In this document: one piece after another, positions 21,904 through 33,345 of the stretch
How the letters are laid out: each line of letters starts with the position of its first letter
Position numbering within the stretch: the stretch's first letter is position 1
Source: Dama dama
Lineage: Eukaryota > Chordata > Mammalia > Artiodactyla > Cervidae
Assembly (NCBI RefSeq): GCF_033118175.1
Contig: NC_083710.1
Location: 38,657,501-38,721,500 of the forward strand
Length of the DNA stretch: 64,000 nucleotides
Direction: 5' to 3'
The notes under the pieces: generated by a model
Told to the model about the DNA's origin: nothing
Databases searched by the model: none
The model's input: the letters and a program-made list of their open reading frames with translations, nothing else
Program-made: the position numbers and the translations under genes

Positions 21904-22556
21904 ATTGTTGTGGAGTGAATTTTGCTTGTGTGTGCTCAGTCATGTCCAACTCTTTTGCGTTGGACTGTAGCCCACCTGGCTCCTCTGTCCATGGGATTTC
22001 CCAGGCAAGAATACTGGAGTAGTTTGCCATTTCCTCCTCCAGGGGATCGTCCCAACCCAGTGATGGACTGAACCCATGTCTACCTGTGTCTGCTGCACTG
22101 CAGGTGGGTTCTTTACCCACTGAGCCACCAGGAAGAGCCTTTGTGCTCTCCAACAAGAGGCTCCAGTCCTGGCAACCATGACCTTGTTTGGAAATAGTCC
22201 TTGAGGTGTAACCAGGTCACAGGATGAGGTTACAGTGGACTGAAATGGACCCAAAGCCAGTGGCTGCTGCCTTTGTAAGAGAAAAGAGAAGGAGGTTTGG
22301 ACACAGACACACTGATGCACAGAGGCCAGACAACTCGTGATGATGGAGGCAGAGATTGGAGGATATGGCTGTTAGCCCAGGATTCCCAGGTGGGAAGAGG
22401 CAAGAAGGACTCCTCCCTGAAGCCTTAGAGGGAGCATGGCCCTGCCGACACCTGACTTCAGACCTCTGGAGTGTGAGGAACACGCTCTTGATGTTTGAAG
22501 CCCCCCGGTTCGTGGTACTTTGTATGGCAGCCCCGAGAAACCAGTACAGGCACTGA
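21904..22556 (+). mobile_element. MLT1/MST-like MaLR LTR, split by a SINE
   Basis: Starts TTGTTGTGGAGTGAATTTTG and continues after the SINE with GACCTTGTTTGGAAATAG, GTGTAACCAGGTCACAGGAT, TTTGGACACAGACACACTGA and GCCCTGCCGACACCTGACTT. It ends CGGTTCGTGGTACTTTGTAT with GGCAGCCC. This order is that of a solo MaLR-type LTR. It is non-coding and old enough to predate ruminant SINEs. Confidence 0.7.
21925..22138 (-). mobile_element. Bov-tA SINE inserted in the LTR
   Basis: GTGTGCTCAGTCATGTCCAA to GAGCCACCAGGAAGAGCC, a complete reversed unit within the MaLR-like LTR. Confidence 0.9.
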
Positions 22557-22796
22557 GGACGCCAAGCTGTTGGAGGGAATCTCAGACCCTAGAAGAAGGC
22601 TGTCAAAGTCGTCTCCTCCTAAGATCAAAGTTAACCCATTTACCCAGATGGCTAAAGAATGTGGCTTGCTCTACTTAGAAAATACTCTGTAATACTAAGT
22701 TGTTCTAGCTAGGCAATTTCATTTTAACACTGTTTAAAATCTCCAGTGGAAGAAAGAAGCTGTCTTGGAAGAAGAGAAGAAAGAAGAAGAATTAAC

Positions 22797-22852
22797 AAAT
22801 GCCTGGCACCTAGTAGGTATTTAATAAGCACTCATCAAGTGAATGAGTGAAG
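22797..22852 (+). mobile_element. MIR-like SINE tail
   Basis: GCCTGGCACCTAGTAGGTAT then TTAATAAGCACTCATC resembles the MIR 3' end. Confidence 0.45.
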
Positions 22853-23169
22853 CAAATGGAAATAGAATTATCAGATGACATCGTAAGACATAAAGTCAGA
22901 GCCTCTCATCTGCCAACATAAAAAGCTTTCACAAGCTGAGCTGAGCTACACGAGAGCACAGGCTTAAGACTAGAGATTCACCAAGTCAAGAGCTGTTTGT
23001 ATAACGTAAAATATGCGTAAAGTAATACATGACAGCACTGCAGAAAGCCCTATATGATCAAGGAAATTAAATGTCTTCCTAAGTGGATGGTTCCCGGGAC
23101 AGATCAGTAGTGTGTACTCCCTGCTCAGGGTGAAAAATGTAAAAAGTCAAAACTGATGGATCTATAGAT

Positions 23170-23806
23170 TCTTGTACTGAGTGCAGTAAGTCATACCAAG
23201 AAACACAAATACCATATGATATCGCTTATATATGGAATTTTTTTAAAAGGCTATAAATGAACTTATCTACAAAACTGAAGTATATTTACAAATGTAGAAA
23301 ATAAACTTGTGGTTACTGGGGGTAGGGCTTTCCTGGTGGCTCAGACGGTAAAGCACCTGTCTGCAATGCTGGAGACCCAGGTTTGATCCCTGGGTCGGGA
23401 AGATCCCCTGGAGAAGGAAATGGCAACCCACTCCAGTACTCTTGCCTGGAAAATCCCATGGACAGAGGAGCCTGGTAGGCTACAGGCCGTGGGGTCGCAA
23501 AGAGTCAGACACAACTGAGTGACTTTACTTACTTACATACTTACTGGGGGTAAGGCCAGGAGGTTTAAATTGGGAGATTGGGATTGACATATATACACTA
23601 CTACACATAAAACAGATAACTGAGGACCTATTCTCTAACTCAGGGAACTCTATTCAATACTCTGTAATGACAGGTATGAGAAAAGATTCTGAAAAAGAGT
23701 GGATACATGTATATGTGTAACTGAATCACTTTGTTGTACAGCAGAAACTAATATTGTACATCAACTGTACTCCAATAAAAAATTTTAAAATAAAAAAATT
23801 AAAAGT
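23170..23806 (+). mobile_element. L1 3' end, sense, split by a SINE
   Basis: AAATACCATATGATATCGCT, the 3' UTR text GAATCACTTTGTTGTACAGC and ACTGTACTCCAATAAAAAAT identify an L1 3' end with a remnant A-rich tail. A Bov-tA interrupts it at 23325-23540. Confidence 0.85.
23325..23540 (+). mobile_element. Bov-tA SINE inside L1, with target-site duplication
   Basis: Complete unit GGGCTTTCCTGGTGGCTCAG to CACAACTGAGTGACTT with a TTACTTACTTACATAC tail. It is flanked by TTACTGGGGGTA at 23313-23324 and 23541-23552, a perfect 12-bp duplication. Confidence 0.95.
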
Positions 23807-24141
23807 CAAAATAATTGGTTATGATATGAGCAACTAATTTTATCCCCCCTCTCCTTTCTCCCCAAATTAAACCTGCCCCATTTCATTACCCTGCTCTCAG
23901 CTAAAATGCTGTCATCAAGCAATCTGTCTAGTTGAACATTTCTTCAATAACTTCCTGCCACCGCATGAATTGAGCTTCCATTCCTTTTTTGCCCCCTGGG
24001 TCCAACAGAACCTTCTGGGATGATGAAAATATCCTATATCTGCACCTCTAACCCGGCAGAATCTACTAACCATGTGAACCTGAAACGTACTCAGTGTAAC
24101 TGCAGAACTGAATTTACATTTTTCATTTAATGCTAATTAAA
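23807..24141. other. Intergenic DNA, no feature seen
   Basis: About 335 bp, no recognised repeat or exon. Confidence 0.45.
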
Positions 24142-24150
24142 CAGCCACAA

Positions 24151-24348
24151 CTGGGGACTTCCCTGGTGGTCCAGTGTTTAAGACTTTGCCTTCCAATGCA
24201 GGGGGTACGAAATAGAGGTTCGATCCCTGGTTGGGGAGCTAAGATTCCCACATGCCTCAGGGCCAAAAAACCAAAACATAAAACAAAAGCAATATTGTAA
24301 CAATATTCAATAAAGACTTTAAAAATGGCCCACATTAAAAAAAAAAAT
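24151..24348 (+). mobile_element. CHR-type SINE with target-site duplication
   Basis: GGACTTCCCTGGTGGTCCAG head, GGTTCGATCCCTGGTTGGGG B box and an A-rich tail. It is flanked by CAGCCACAA at 24142-24150 and 24349-24357. Confidence 0.9.
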
Positions 24349-24357
24349 CAGCCACAA

Positions 24358-24868
24358 GTGGTCAGGGTCTCCTGTACAGGAGAGCACAGCTCTGGACTGT
24401 TTTTGAGAGAATGCCAGGCCTGTTCATGGCTTTCATCTCCCACTTCCTCACCCTCAAGCTCTGGCCTGACCAGGAGACAGTGAACAGCCATCCGTCTGTG
24501 CACACTCTGCTGTCCACCAGCCTCAAAACCTGCAGAACATCCCCTGGCAGTGAAGGGGCGAGTCTGGGGGAGTTGATGAAGTTGCAGAGAAACCCACCGT
24601 TCAGCCATTCGGATAATCCATTACTGAAAGGAATTTTATCACAAGACTGGATGATCCGGTTCCTCCTGGAATTTCCATCTGGTATTTGCAATGACCTGTG
24701 ATGACAGGGAGTTGGCATTTCTTAACAGCTACTACCTACAGAGGGATTTTCTAGATATTCTATAAAAAGTGAAAAAGGAGCTGGCCGGGGGGGCGTCCAG
24801 AGGACTGTGGAAGATATATCATTCAGAAAGAAATAATATACATTTTTTAAAAATCAGATGAATTCATA
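24358..24868. other. Intergenic DNA, no feature seen
   Basis: About 510 bp. Frames of 86-118 codons exist on both strands (24362-24718) but match no domain I know and lack splice or initiation context. Confidence 0.45.
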
Positions 24869-24990
24869 TGTGCATGCTCAGTCCAACTCTTTGAAACCCC
24901 ATGGACTGTAGCCCACCAGGCTCCTCTGTCCATGGGATTCTCCAGGCAAGAATACTGGAGTGGGTTTCCATGCTCTCCTCCAGAGGATCA
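24869..24990 (-). mobile_element. Bov-tA SINE fragment, antisense
   Basis: CATGCTCAGTCCAACTCTTT to CTCCTCCAGAGGATCAT; it lacks the reversed tRNA head. Confidence 0.85.
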
Positions 24991-25014
24991 TTTGTAAAAA
25001 GCTCATAAATTGAC

Positions 25015-25378
25015 TAATTAATCATTATTTTAGTTTATTATTGACATGTAGTTAATTTACAGTGTTGTATTAGTTTCAGGTATACAGAAGAGTGATTCAG
25101 CTATACATACATGTAAATAAATATTTTCCTTTTTTTACATTCTCTTCCATTATATGTTATTACAAGATATTGAGTAGAGTTCCCTGTGCTGTACAGTAGG
25201 ACCTTGCTGTTTCTCTATTTTGTATATGGTAGTGTGTATCTGCTAATCCCAAACTCCTAATTTATCCAACCCCTCCCCCAGCCTTTCCCCCTTGCATAAC
25301 CAAAGTTTGTTTCCTATGACTATGAGTCTGTTTTGTAAATAAGTTTATTTGTATCATATTTTTAGATTCCATATATCA
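25015..25378 (-). mobile_element. L1 3' end, antisense
   Basis: TATTGACATGTAGTTAATTT, GTGTTGTATTAGTTTCAGGT, GAGTTCCCTGTGCTGTACAG and CCATATATCAG are the reversed 3' UTR of an older ruminant/artiodactyl L1. Confidence 0.85.
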
Positions 25379-27207
25379 GTTAATTGACTGCAGTGTAAAT
25401 TTGAAGAGTGGTATATTGCTGTGGAAAGAGTTTTCCATTGGGACTGAATAGAAAACCTGAATTTTCTATTCTTGATGCCACCATTATCTTGTGCTATAAC
25501 TTTGGACCAGCCATTCATTTCGTTAGATTTCAGTTATTTTATCACTTTTCATGTAAGTATATAAAACGAGGACTTTCTACTTGTCGCTCCCAAAACTGGG
25601 ACTCACAGGCTCTTTAGAATTTCACAAAAAAGTAATGATCAGTCCCCAAATGATCTTTTGTGCCTGACAATGGAGACACACATCTAAGCCCAAGAGGGTC
25701 ACCCAGGACTCACAGCTACAACATCCTCAATTCCCAGGTTAATGTCAAGGCTGGTCTGAAGGCAGTGAGTTATCTCAACTGATTGTTCACAGCCAGATTA
25801 ATGTCAAGAGCAAAGCTGTCTCAGACACAGAAGAAATTCTCTTATTTTATAAGACTTCCGGAATTACCATGGGGCTGACATTTAACAGTCTCCACTGGAA
25901 AAGAACCTAAATCCTTTATCCGTAAGCTGTAGTTTGAGCCTGATTCCTCAGAGTCGTGGGGATTAGGGTCAGCAAGACCCCCCTCTCTGAACAGAGCCCT
26001 TCGCAGATCCCTCCCTTGGATTAGCTGGCCGTCAGAGGGCCAGGCCCTCAGGGACAGGCGCTCATGGGGGTGGGGGGGGTCACAGAAGGAGGATGGAGAA
26101 GGAGACAAAAACGCTGTGCACTGCTTCCCCAGGATGCCCAAGGTCAAAGGCCTTGCAAGTCGAAGACAAACACGAGGCTGGACCCAGTTCTGTTGCAACG
26201 GCTCTGTGGCCTGTCCTTATTTCCTGGGCTTTACCATGAATTGGAAGACTTTTTTTTTTTCGGGTGGGAGCAGGAGGGTCCAGCTTCAGTGATTTCATAC
26301 AGTCACTGCTTTGCAAAATTGAAAGCAGATCTGTCCCCAGTAGGGACACCTGAAAATGTTCCAATCCCTCAATGTTCTTGGGACTTGGAGCTGTATTTAG
26401 ACGCCCCTCTGCATTTCAGAGAAAATGTGGTTTTCCTTGAAGGTTTGTCACATATCCCCACTTAAAACAAACATTCTTTCAAGTTAAGGAAAGCTCTACC
26501 TGCAGAGGCTGTGAATCTGGCTATAATTAAAAGGGGGAAAACATTTTACACAAGAAAATGTGTTATTTGGTTAAAGCATAAATACAGAAACAGCAAGGTA
26601 TCATTTGTACTGCTGGTTTTTATTTACTGAATGAGATGCTGAAAGAAAATTGTTTTAACTATTTACTTACTATTTTCTCATACATTTTTAATGTTTCACA
26701 TAGAGACTGCAGTGGAGCCTGTAAAAATAACTTCAAATTCCAATGTCAAGTGCAGCGTGAAGATTTGGTTTCATTTTCAAAACTGTTCTGTTGAGAAATA
26801 CGCCCTAAAAAGCAATTCTCACTTTACTCCGTTATAGCTCCGACAGCTGCAGGACGAATTATAAAATGTATTTAACCCAATCTGAAATGTAGAATTCTGA
26901 TCTCTGAGGAAAGTATTTTTGAAGAATCTCACACATGCTAGGAAAAGGATTTAGAACGCTGATAAGGCTTCCTAAAGAAAGAAGCACTGTGAAATTTTAA
27001 CAAAGGGTACCTTCTTTTTTTTTCCCCCAAGAATGCCTCAGATCTATACTATCCAGTTTACGGCTTTATATTCTGTGTTATATACGGATAAGTAATCCTT
27101 TATTCCTGAATTCGACACCCTCTAGTCACATTATATTACCATGTACAAAAAGATACTTTACACAAACAAATTCAAACAAACATGTTTATTCACAAATAAG
27201 TAAATGT
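25379..27207. other. Repeat-poor intergenic DNA
   Basis: A 1.8-kb stretch with no recognised transposon, so relatively old or constrained sequence. Frames near 25842-26465 occur on both strands and match no known protein. Positions 26690-26900 look unusually free of simple repeats and could be a conserved element; this needs alignment. Confidence 0.45.
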
Positions 27208-27284
27208 CACACACACATACATTTGCACACACACACTCATGCACACACACACACATTTGTGCACACACACACACACATACTGCA
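27208..27284. repeat. (CA)n microsatellite
   Basis: Three CA blocks separated by ATACATTTG, CTCATG and ATTTGTG. Confidence 0.9.
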
Positions 27285-28325
27285 TGGTCATATATACTTG
27301 TTTTCTGGCAATTCACAAAAGCCAAGCTTTCAAACATGGTGTATCTTTCTGAAGCTGCAGGCAGCTCTTTAAGGACTTAGCAGGTAACAGGGACCCAGAG
27401 CGTTACTTTTCAGTGCCCGCCCCAAGGGACATCACGACCATCCAGGGAATGAAAGAAGTGTCTGCAGCACCTCCTGTCTGTCTGTCCTAGCGGCCCTGAC
27501 TCTAGCTGAGCGCGGCTACCTGAGCATCGACGGTCAGATATGGCTACTGTCAGATCACAGATCACATTTTCACTCATTGTGACGTGAAACTCATCCTTGC
27601 TGTCACCTTTTTTGAAAAAAAAATCACAATTTCAGTATCTGCTTCTCTGGAGCCATTAAGATTTTGATGTTTGCACTAGGGAAAAACATACTTAATTCTT
27701 AGATTAGTAAAAAATGTCCCATGGGCTATCTCAAAACTTCTCTCTTTTTACTTCATAAAAAAGATACTTAATGAAATCTGTAAACACTATGTTTCTGCCT
27801 AAATAAGTTATTATGCTTCTCAACATTCTATGTTTGAGTGAGAAACAAAATATTTCTTTTGCAAGAAGATTGCAATACACACTGAGATCATTTGAACTAA
27901 AATACAGAAAAACATATATATAACAAAATACATGTGCACCCTAAATAATATACTTAACAGTTTGTGTCTGGTCTTTAATTATTTAGTATTATAATTTTCC
28001 TTTCCCTAACTTCTATTCCATTTTCCCCATCTGATTCCATTTTAAATTTAACATTTTTAAATCAACACTAACAATACTGGCATCTTTATTCCTCAACCAA
28101 GAAATAGTTATTAGATATTATTAGGAGAGCTACCAGAAAACCTAGAAAACCTGTTAAAACTTTAGTTTTATATCCTAACTGAAAAATATGACAGATAACA
28201 GTAAAAGTCTCTATATTTTTAAATATGTTTATATCAGATCCTTTATCTGAAAGTATTTGAGGTATTTAAAAAACATTTAAAAAGTGATTTATTTTTATTC
28301 TTTTTAGCAAGAAGGTATGGTTCCC
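27285..28325. other. AT-rich intergenic DNA, no feature seen
   Basis: About 1 kb with no recognised repeat or exon. Confidence 0.45.
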
Positions 28326-29965
28326 TGGCTCTCAAGTGCCTTGGCTCAGAGTGGTCACGAACCAGCTCTTTTGACACAGCGTCGGCCAGACACACAGGCC
28401 TGACCACGTCTCATTGCCCAAATGACCCAGTGGGGGACAGACACGGGATTCGGTGGTTCTGTAAGACTGTCTTGGCCACAGCTGGGAATGCCAGGCTACG
28501 ACGCTGGACCTGCTGTAACAAAGGAGAGTGCCCACAGCTCAGACGACACAGAAGCACGTGTGCCGCTTTATTTCAAGCCAACAGAAAGTTAGGGAGTCCC
28601 ACAGTCCCAGGGGGACGTGGCTTCACATCACCAGTGCCCCTGCCCGGCCCTGTGATAAGACTGCCCTGCCCGTCGCTGTGGCCTGGGGTCAGCACACTGG
28701 CCTTTTGTGCATGGTGACCAGACCCGGCAGGCTGGGTGAAGGTGGGACGCTGCTGTGTCACAGTGGGACCCGGGCGGGGTGGCCAGCAGCGCTAGTCAGC
28801 CAAGCTCCCCGCCCCCCATCTTCACTCACCCCAGGCCCCAGCCATGGTCTCACAGCTTGTCCACATGGGGCCGTGTGTAAGCTGCCCAGGGCAGCCAACG
28901 ACCCCCACGGACACCACCGGCCAGCGGTGCTGCCAAGTGTCTGCCAGCCTGGCCATCACCCCGACCGTCATCCCAACGATGGGAAATACATGGCAGCCTC
29001 CAAGCCTTCCCACGTGGCTCAGCATTCACACCCTCGGGCTCCTGCTGACTTGGCTCACTTGCCCCTCCAGCTCTGGATGGGGTTCCCAACCCCAGCCCCT
29101 CTACTAAAGGCAAGTGCCCCCCCACCCCGTCCACCCAGCAGGCGTGCCAGCCAAGACTCACCAAACATCTCAGGCACCCCAGGAGACAGACCCTCAAAGA
29201 GTCACAGCACAAAAGCCTCTTGAGCCTGGTGTTTTAGTTCAGAAAGCCCGGCGGGAACTGGCAAGCCTGCCCCCACCCATGGTTGTCTCCCTGAGGACAG
29301 GCCTGCGGGGTCACCCCTTCCCCCAAGGAGCCCAGAAGCAGCCCCATCCTCCCCCTGGGCAGGCTCTTCTACACCCCACTGCCCCCATCCTGACAACCAG
29401 CCCCACATGAGTGGCTGCTCTGCACGGGACCTCACAGACCTGAGTTATTGGCTCAGATTCTGAAGACGGCCCCATGGTGTGGCGGGGGGACACCCAAAGG
29501 TCACCATGGAAAGTCTCACAACTGGCGGAGGTTACGGTGGTGACGGCCAGGAAGGCGTAGTCAGCCAGGCACAATCACTCAAGTCCACCTGTGTCACCTC
29601 CCCATCGGTCAAGTGGGTCCCCACGTGTCCAGCCATCAGTCCACTGTGCTCAAGATGAGTTACCGAGGGTCACCTGTCCCCTCGTTCCCACCCTCCCTAG
29701 CGGGTTCCCAACATGCCTTGACCCCTTGGAGTCACTGTCATATCAAGGGAAGCCGCTGAACACTGACCCCCTCCGTGTATCTTTCTGAGTCCCTGAAGGA
29801 CAAAGGAAACTCGGAAAATCTAGTCAGTCAGGGAAGGGAGCTTCTGAAAGGACCTGCGACTCCACGGCCAAGTGACCACCCTGCGTCCCGCCGGCCTCCA
29901 CAGGACAAGGCCACACGGTCACATAGCCAGAAGACAGAGAAACAACAGACCTGCCCTTGGGGGAT
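28326..29965. other. GC-rich block of unknown nature
   Basis: A 1.6-kb block of high GC between AT-rich flanks, with edges near 28325 and 29965. Long frames occur on both strands (for example 28528-29223 plus), as expected when stop codons are rare. The translations are proline/serine/histidine-rich, with no domain I recognise. No poly(A) tail or target-site duplication is seen at the edges. It could be an unannotated lncRNA exon, decayed sequence with a high-GC history, or an unknown repeat. Confidence 0.4.
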
Positions 29966-30714
29966 GGGAAAGCATAATGAAATTGAAATATTTTTTATTT
30001 TGAAACAATAATAGTAGCGAAGCTTTTGTAGTAACATAATGCCTTAGTTTTTTGTTAATACACAGTTGAAGACATCTATGGTTTCTGGGTGCCTTGATCA
30101 CACAAATACATATCACAGACTTGGAAATTTCTGCTGAAATCTTGGGGTCAAGGAATACTTCATTGAGGCTTTTGTTCTTGTCCCCATCCTCCTCTTGCTC
30201 ATCTGTGTGGGCATGCCCTCTTTCTCAGCTCTTCTCCAGTCAACATCTTTGATGTGCTTGAGATGTACAGTTTATAGGTGAAAAGGGGCAGAGGAAAAAC
30301 AAGTGTTGGTTTTCTTTCTCGGTGGAATATACAGAACTTCGGAGACATTATAACTGAATTGAAAACAATATCCCAGACACACAGTTTATGGACAGTCTGT
30401 TCCATAAACGTATTCTCTAGAGAAAACCCCGCTCGCAACTTCAAATACTGTGCTGTCAGTCTTTCATTACTACACTTCATCACTTGCACTCAGCTCTTCC
30501 TGGCCAGTGGAGCTGGGACACACGCTTGCACAAGACATTTTACTCACTCTTCTTCTTTTCATCACCTTGGGGTCCCCTAACTTCCTAGCATTTTTTCCTC
30601 AGTAAAGTTTTGTGTGTTCATTGGATTACAAACATTATTAAGAAATACAAAATGAAAAAAAAAATTGGTATATGGACTCCTTATGAGTGTTCATCTTTTA
30701 AAAATAAATGATGA
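29966..30714. other. Intergenic DNA, no feature seen
   Basis: About 750 bp, mostly AT-rich, no recognised repeat or exon. Confidence 0.45.
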
Positions 30715-30715
30715 G

Positions 30716-30841
30716 GGACTTCCCTGGTGGTCCAGTGGCTAAGACTCTGCACTCCCAATGCAGGGGGCCCAGGTTCTATCCTTGGACAGGAAACTAGAGC
30801 CTCAATGGAAGATCCTGCATGCCAAGACCTGGCACAGCCAA

Positions 30842-30884
<43 letters not shown>
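30716..30884 (+). mobile_element. CHR-type SINE with (TA)n tail
   Basis: GGACTTCCCTGGTGGTCCAG head and CCTGGCACAGCCAAATAAAT end, followed by about 20 TA units (30846-30883). The tail has expanded into a microsatellite. Confidence 0.9.
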
Positions 30885-30886
<2 letters not shown>

Positions 30887-31754
30887 AAAAATAAGAATAC
30901 ATGATGAATTATGTACAATATAATTATATGAGCATGAGAATTACTTCAATATAACCTAGTTGGGGAAATGGAGGAGATATGGGTGAAATAAAATAGGTCA
31001 TGAGTTGGTAACTGTTGAAGTCAGGTTACATGTACAGGGAGGTCCATTATTTTATTCTAATTTTATATATATATATATATATTGAGTTTTTCATAATAAA
31101 AGCTTAAAAGGACACAAGTATCATGACTTCATCCCTTTCATTAATAAGACACTCACTTCTTCCATTCGAACTAATATTTTTTTGTGAGATATCTTTTTGA
31201 GCTATGACAGTCATTAAAGACTAATGTCTGCATTAGCTGAAGAGAATACTAGACCTTTGTATCTCTTAGCTCATAAAACTTAAATCAAGACTTTCTAAAC
31301 TTAAATCAAGACTTTCTAAGTTAATGAATCCAGTTCAATCATACTGATCTCACTAAAATAATATTAACAGTTTTAGAGAGAGCAAAACATTCACTGCATC
31401 TTTAATAATAAAATTAAAATTTTATAAATACTATTTCATGTTTAGATGATCATTTAAATTTTTATTAGGTGAACCTGTTAACGTTTAGTTGTAAATATGT
31501 AGATTTAGGAAACAAACATACACAAATGGGGGGAACATGCTTTCACAAGTTCTCAGCACAGGGGCGCAAATCAGTGTGTGGAGACCCCCTGCCCGTGACA
31601 GGCACCAGGAGGGGCTGTGTCTGCATGCCTAGGGCATGGCACTCTGCTTGGCATGTATTCCACACTTAGTATTATTTGCCAAATGAAAAAGCAAAGCCAC
31701 TCTGGAGTGGCATACGGTGAGAATTTTAGAACTGGAAAAATAAACGGAAAGTAA
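30885..31754. other. AT-rich DNA with small tandem repeats
   Basis: Holds a (TA)n run at about 31063-31082 and a perfect two-copy 21-bp tandem duplication at 31277-31297 and 31298-31318 (AACTTAAATCAAGACTTTCT plus A). Nothing else is recognised. Confidence 0.6.
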
Positions 31755-31855
31755 TCTCCTCATTTTCCAACCAGGAGACGGAGGTCTAGGAAGGTTAAGT
31801 TGCACAGCTAATGGGAGTATGGTGAAAGAAATGTTTGAGGAAGACTGGTCTGACA
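31755..31855 (-). mobile_element. MIR SINE, antisense
   Basis: CTCATTTTCCAACCAGGAGA followed by GGAAGGTTAAGTTGCACAGC matches reversed MIR core sequence. Confidence 0.6.
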
Positions 31856-33197
31856 TAGATCTATGGGATGCTTCAGAGGAGAAAAAGAGGAGAAGCAACA
31901 GCCTCTGGTAAGAGACCCCAGCGAGCATCAAAGCCCGTGGTAAGGAGAGCGTGAGGTGGTGATGGGGAGGGAATGAGAAGCAGAGGAGGATCTGAAAGAC
32001 GTTGAAAATGCAACTCTTGGCACCGCTTTTTCACTGTCAGAAAGATTTAATCTTGACCTATTTCTACACATGCTGGTATCAATCACGATACCCAGATATT
32101 TTTACCCACGGCCCCGAACCATACAAAAAAGACATAATTAGTGATTCTTTTGACTCATCGAGGGCCTCTGAGGATGATTCATGCCTTCTGCTACATAATT
32201 ATCTACCATAAATATAGATTAACCTCTGTCTATTCCAAGCAATCGCTCTTTATAATGTCCATTCAAATGCTGTTTACTCTATTACTATAGGACTGAGTCC
32301 AACCTCCTTCATTTATCTTTTGAGACCCTCCATATTTTTTTCTCCTCCGCCTGAGATAGTCAATCTTTGCACCCATTATTCTATAATATCACAGTAAACA
32401 ATCTTTCAGAATCAGGATAACAGTTTTTGTTTCTCTTCCCCACACATGCTAGGATTAAAGATGCATTTGAGTTAATAACTTCATCTTTTTAACTGGAAAT
32501 ATGATAGAACAAATGCCTTCAATAAGAAGAGCTAGGTGATCTCTTTTGTTCAAGGCCAGCAACCCAGAGAAAATCAAAGTCTGATTGTAGGCAGGAGGGA
32601 AGATAATTTAGAGAGGCCCATGGGACAGTGGGTGAGAGAGGCCAGGAAGAATGTGGACAGGCAGAAGACAATCTCCAGGCAGAGAGGATCTGAGCTGCAG
32701 AGGAGACCAGGTGGTAGGGATACCAGAGAGGAGGCATGGATACTCCAAAGACAAACATGTAGAGGGGTCAAAAGAGCTGACCACTGGTCTATATATTGGT
32801 GGAGATTATTGCATGACCCCCCAGAGGCCCTCAAGCCACTCCAAGGTAGCCCTAACCAGCCCTTGGGCCCCAAGCCACCCACTGTATCTACCCTACTCCC
32901 AGGCTCTCAACCTGGTGCTCCTCCGGTCTTGGAGGATTTCCCTATCCAAACACTCTGGCTTCCTGAGTTCCGAACTGAGTCATCTACTTCCCTGGACGCC
33001 TTCCTCGCTGCTCACACCTACCACCCTCTTCCTCCTCTGGTCAGTACAACAGTCCATGGCCACCCTGCCCTGTTTAGAAATTCAGGCTTGGTCTCATCAG
33101 TGAAAGAAACCCCCCTTGAGCACAGTTTTTCTGCCATAAAACTTTTGTTCCTCCTACCAAAAAAGGAGCACAGAGGAAGTGAATTAAGAATATTTTG
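31856..33197. other. Repeat-poor intergenic DNA
   Basis: A 1.3-kb stretch without recognised transposons. Positions 32000-32260 carry TAATTA (32135), TGACTCA (AP-1 type, 32151) and CATAATTATC (about 32194), and look like a candidate conserved non-coding element. Positions 32530-33200 contain long frames on both strands with no known domain. Confidence 0.4.
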
Positions 33198-33345
33198 AGG
33201 ACTTCCCTGGCAGTCCAGTGGTTAAGACTCTGTGCTTCCACTGCAGGGGGTATGGGTTGGATCCTGGGTTTGGGAACTAAGATTCCAAGTGCTACACCCC
33301 ACGCATTCCCACAACCACCACCAAATTTTTTTAAAAAAGAATGAT
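33198..33345 (+). mobile_element. CHR-type SINE, sense
   Basis: GGACTTCCCTGGCAGTCCAG head, a decayed B box (GGTTGGATCCTGG), and a T/A-rich end. Confidence 0.85.

Noticed and set aside
27208..27284. Spaced CA blocks resembling a regular array
   Set aside because: A microsatellite with irregular interruptions, not a CRISPR array; the genome is mammalian.
28528..29223. 231-codon plus-strand frame in a GC-rich block
   Set aside because: Frames are open on both strands, the protein is low in complexity with no recognised domain, and there is no splice or promoter evidence.
32536..33198. 220-codon plus-strand frame
   Set aside because: No known domain, runs into a SINE at 33198, and overlaps other frames on both strands.
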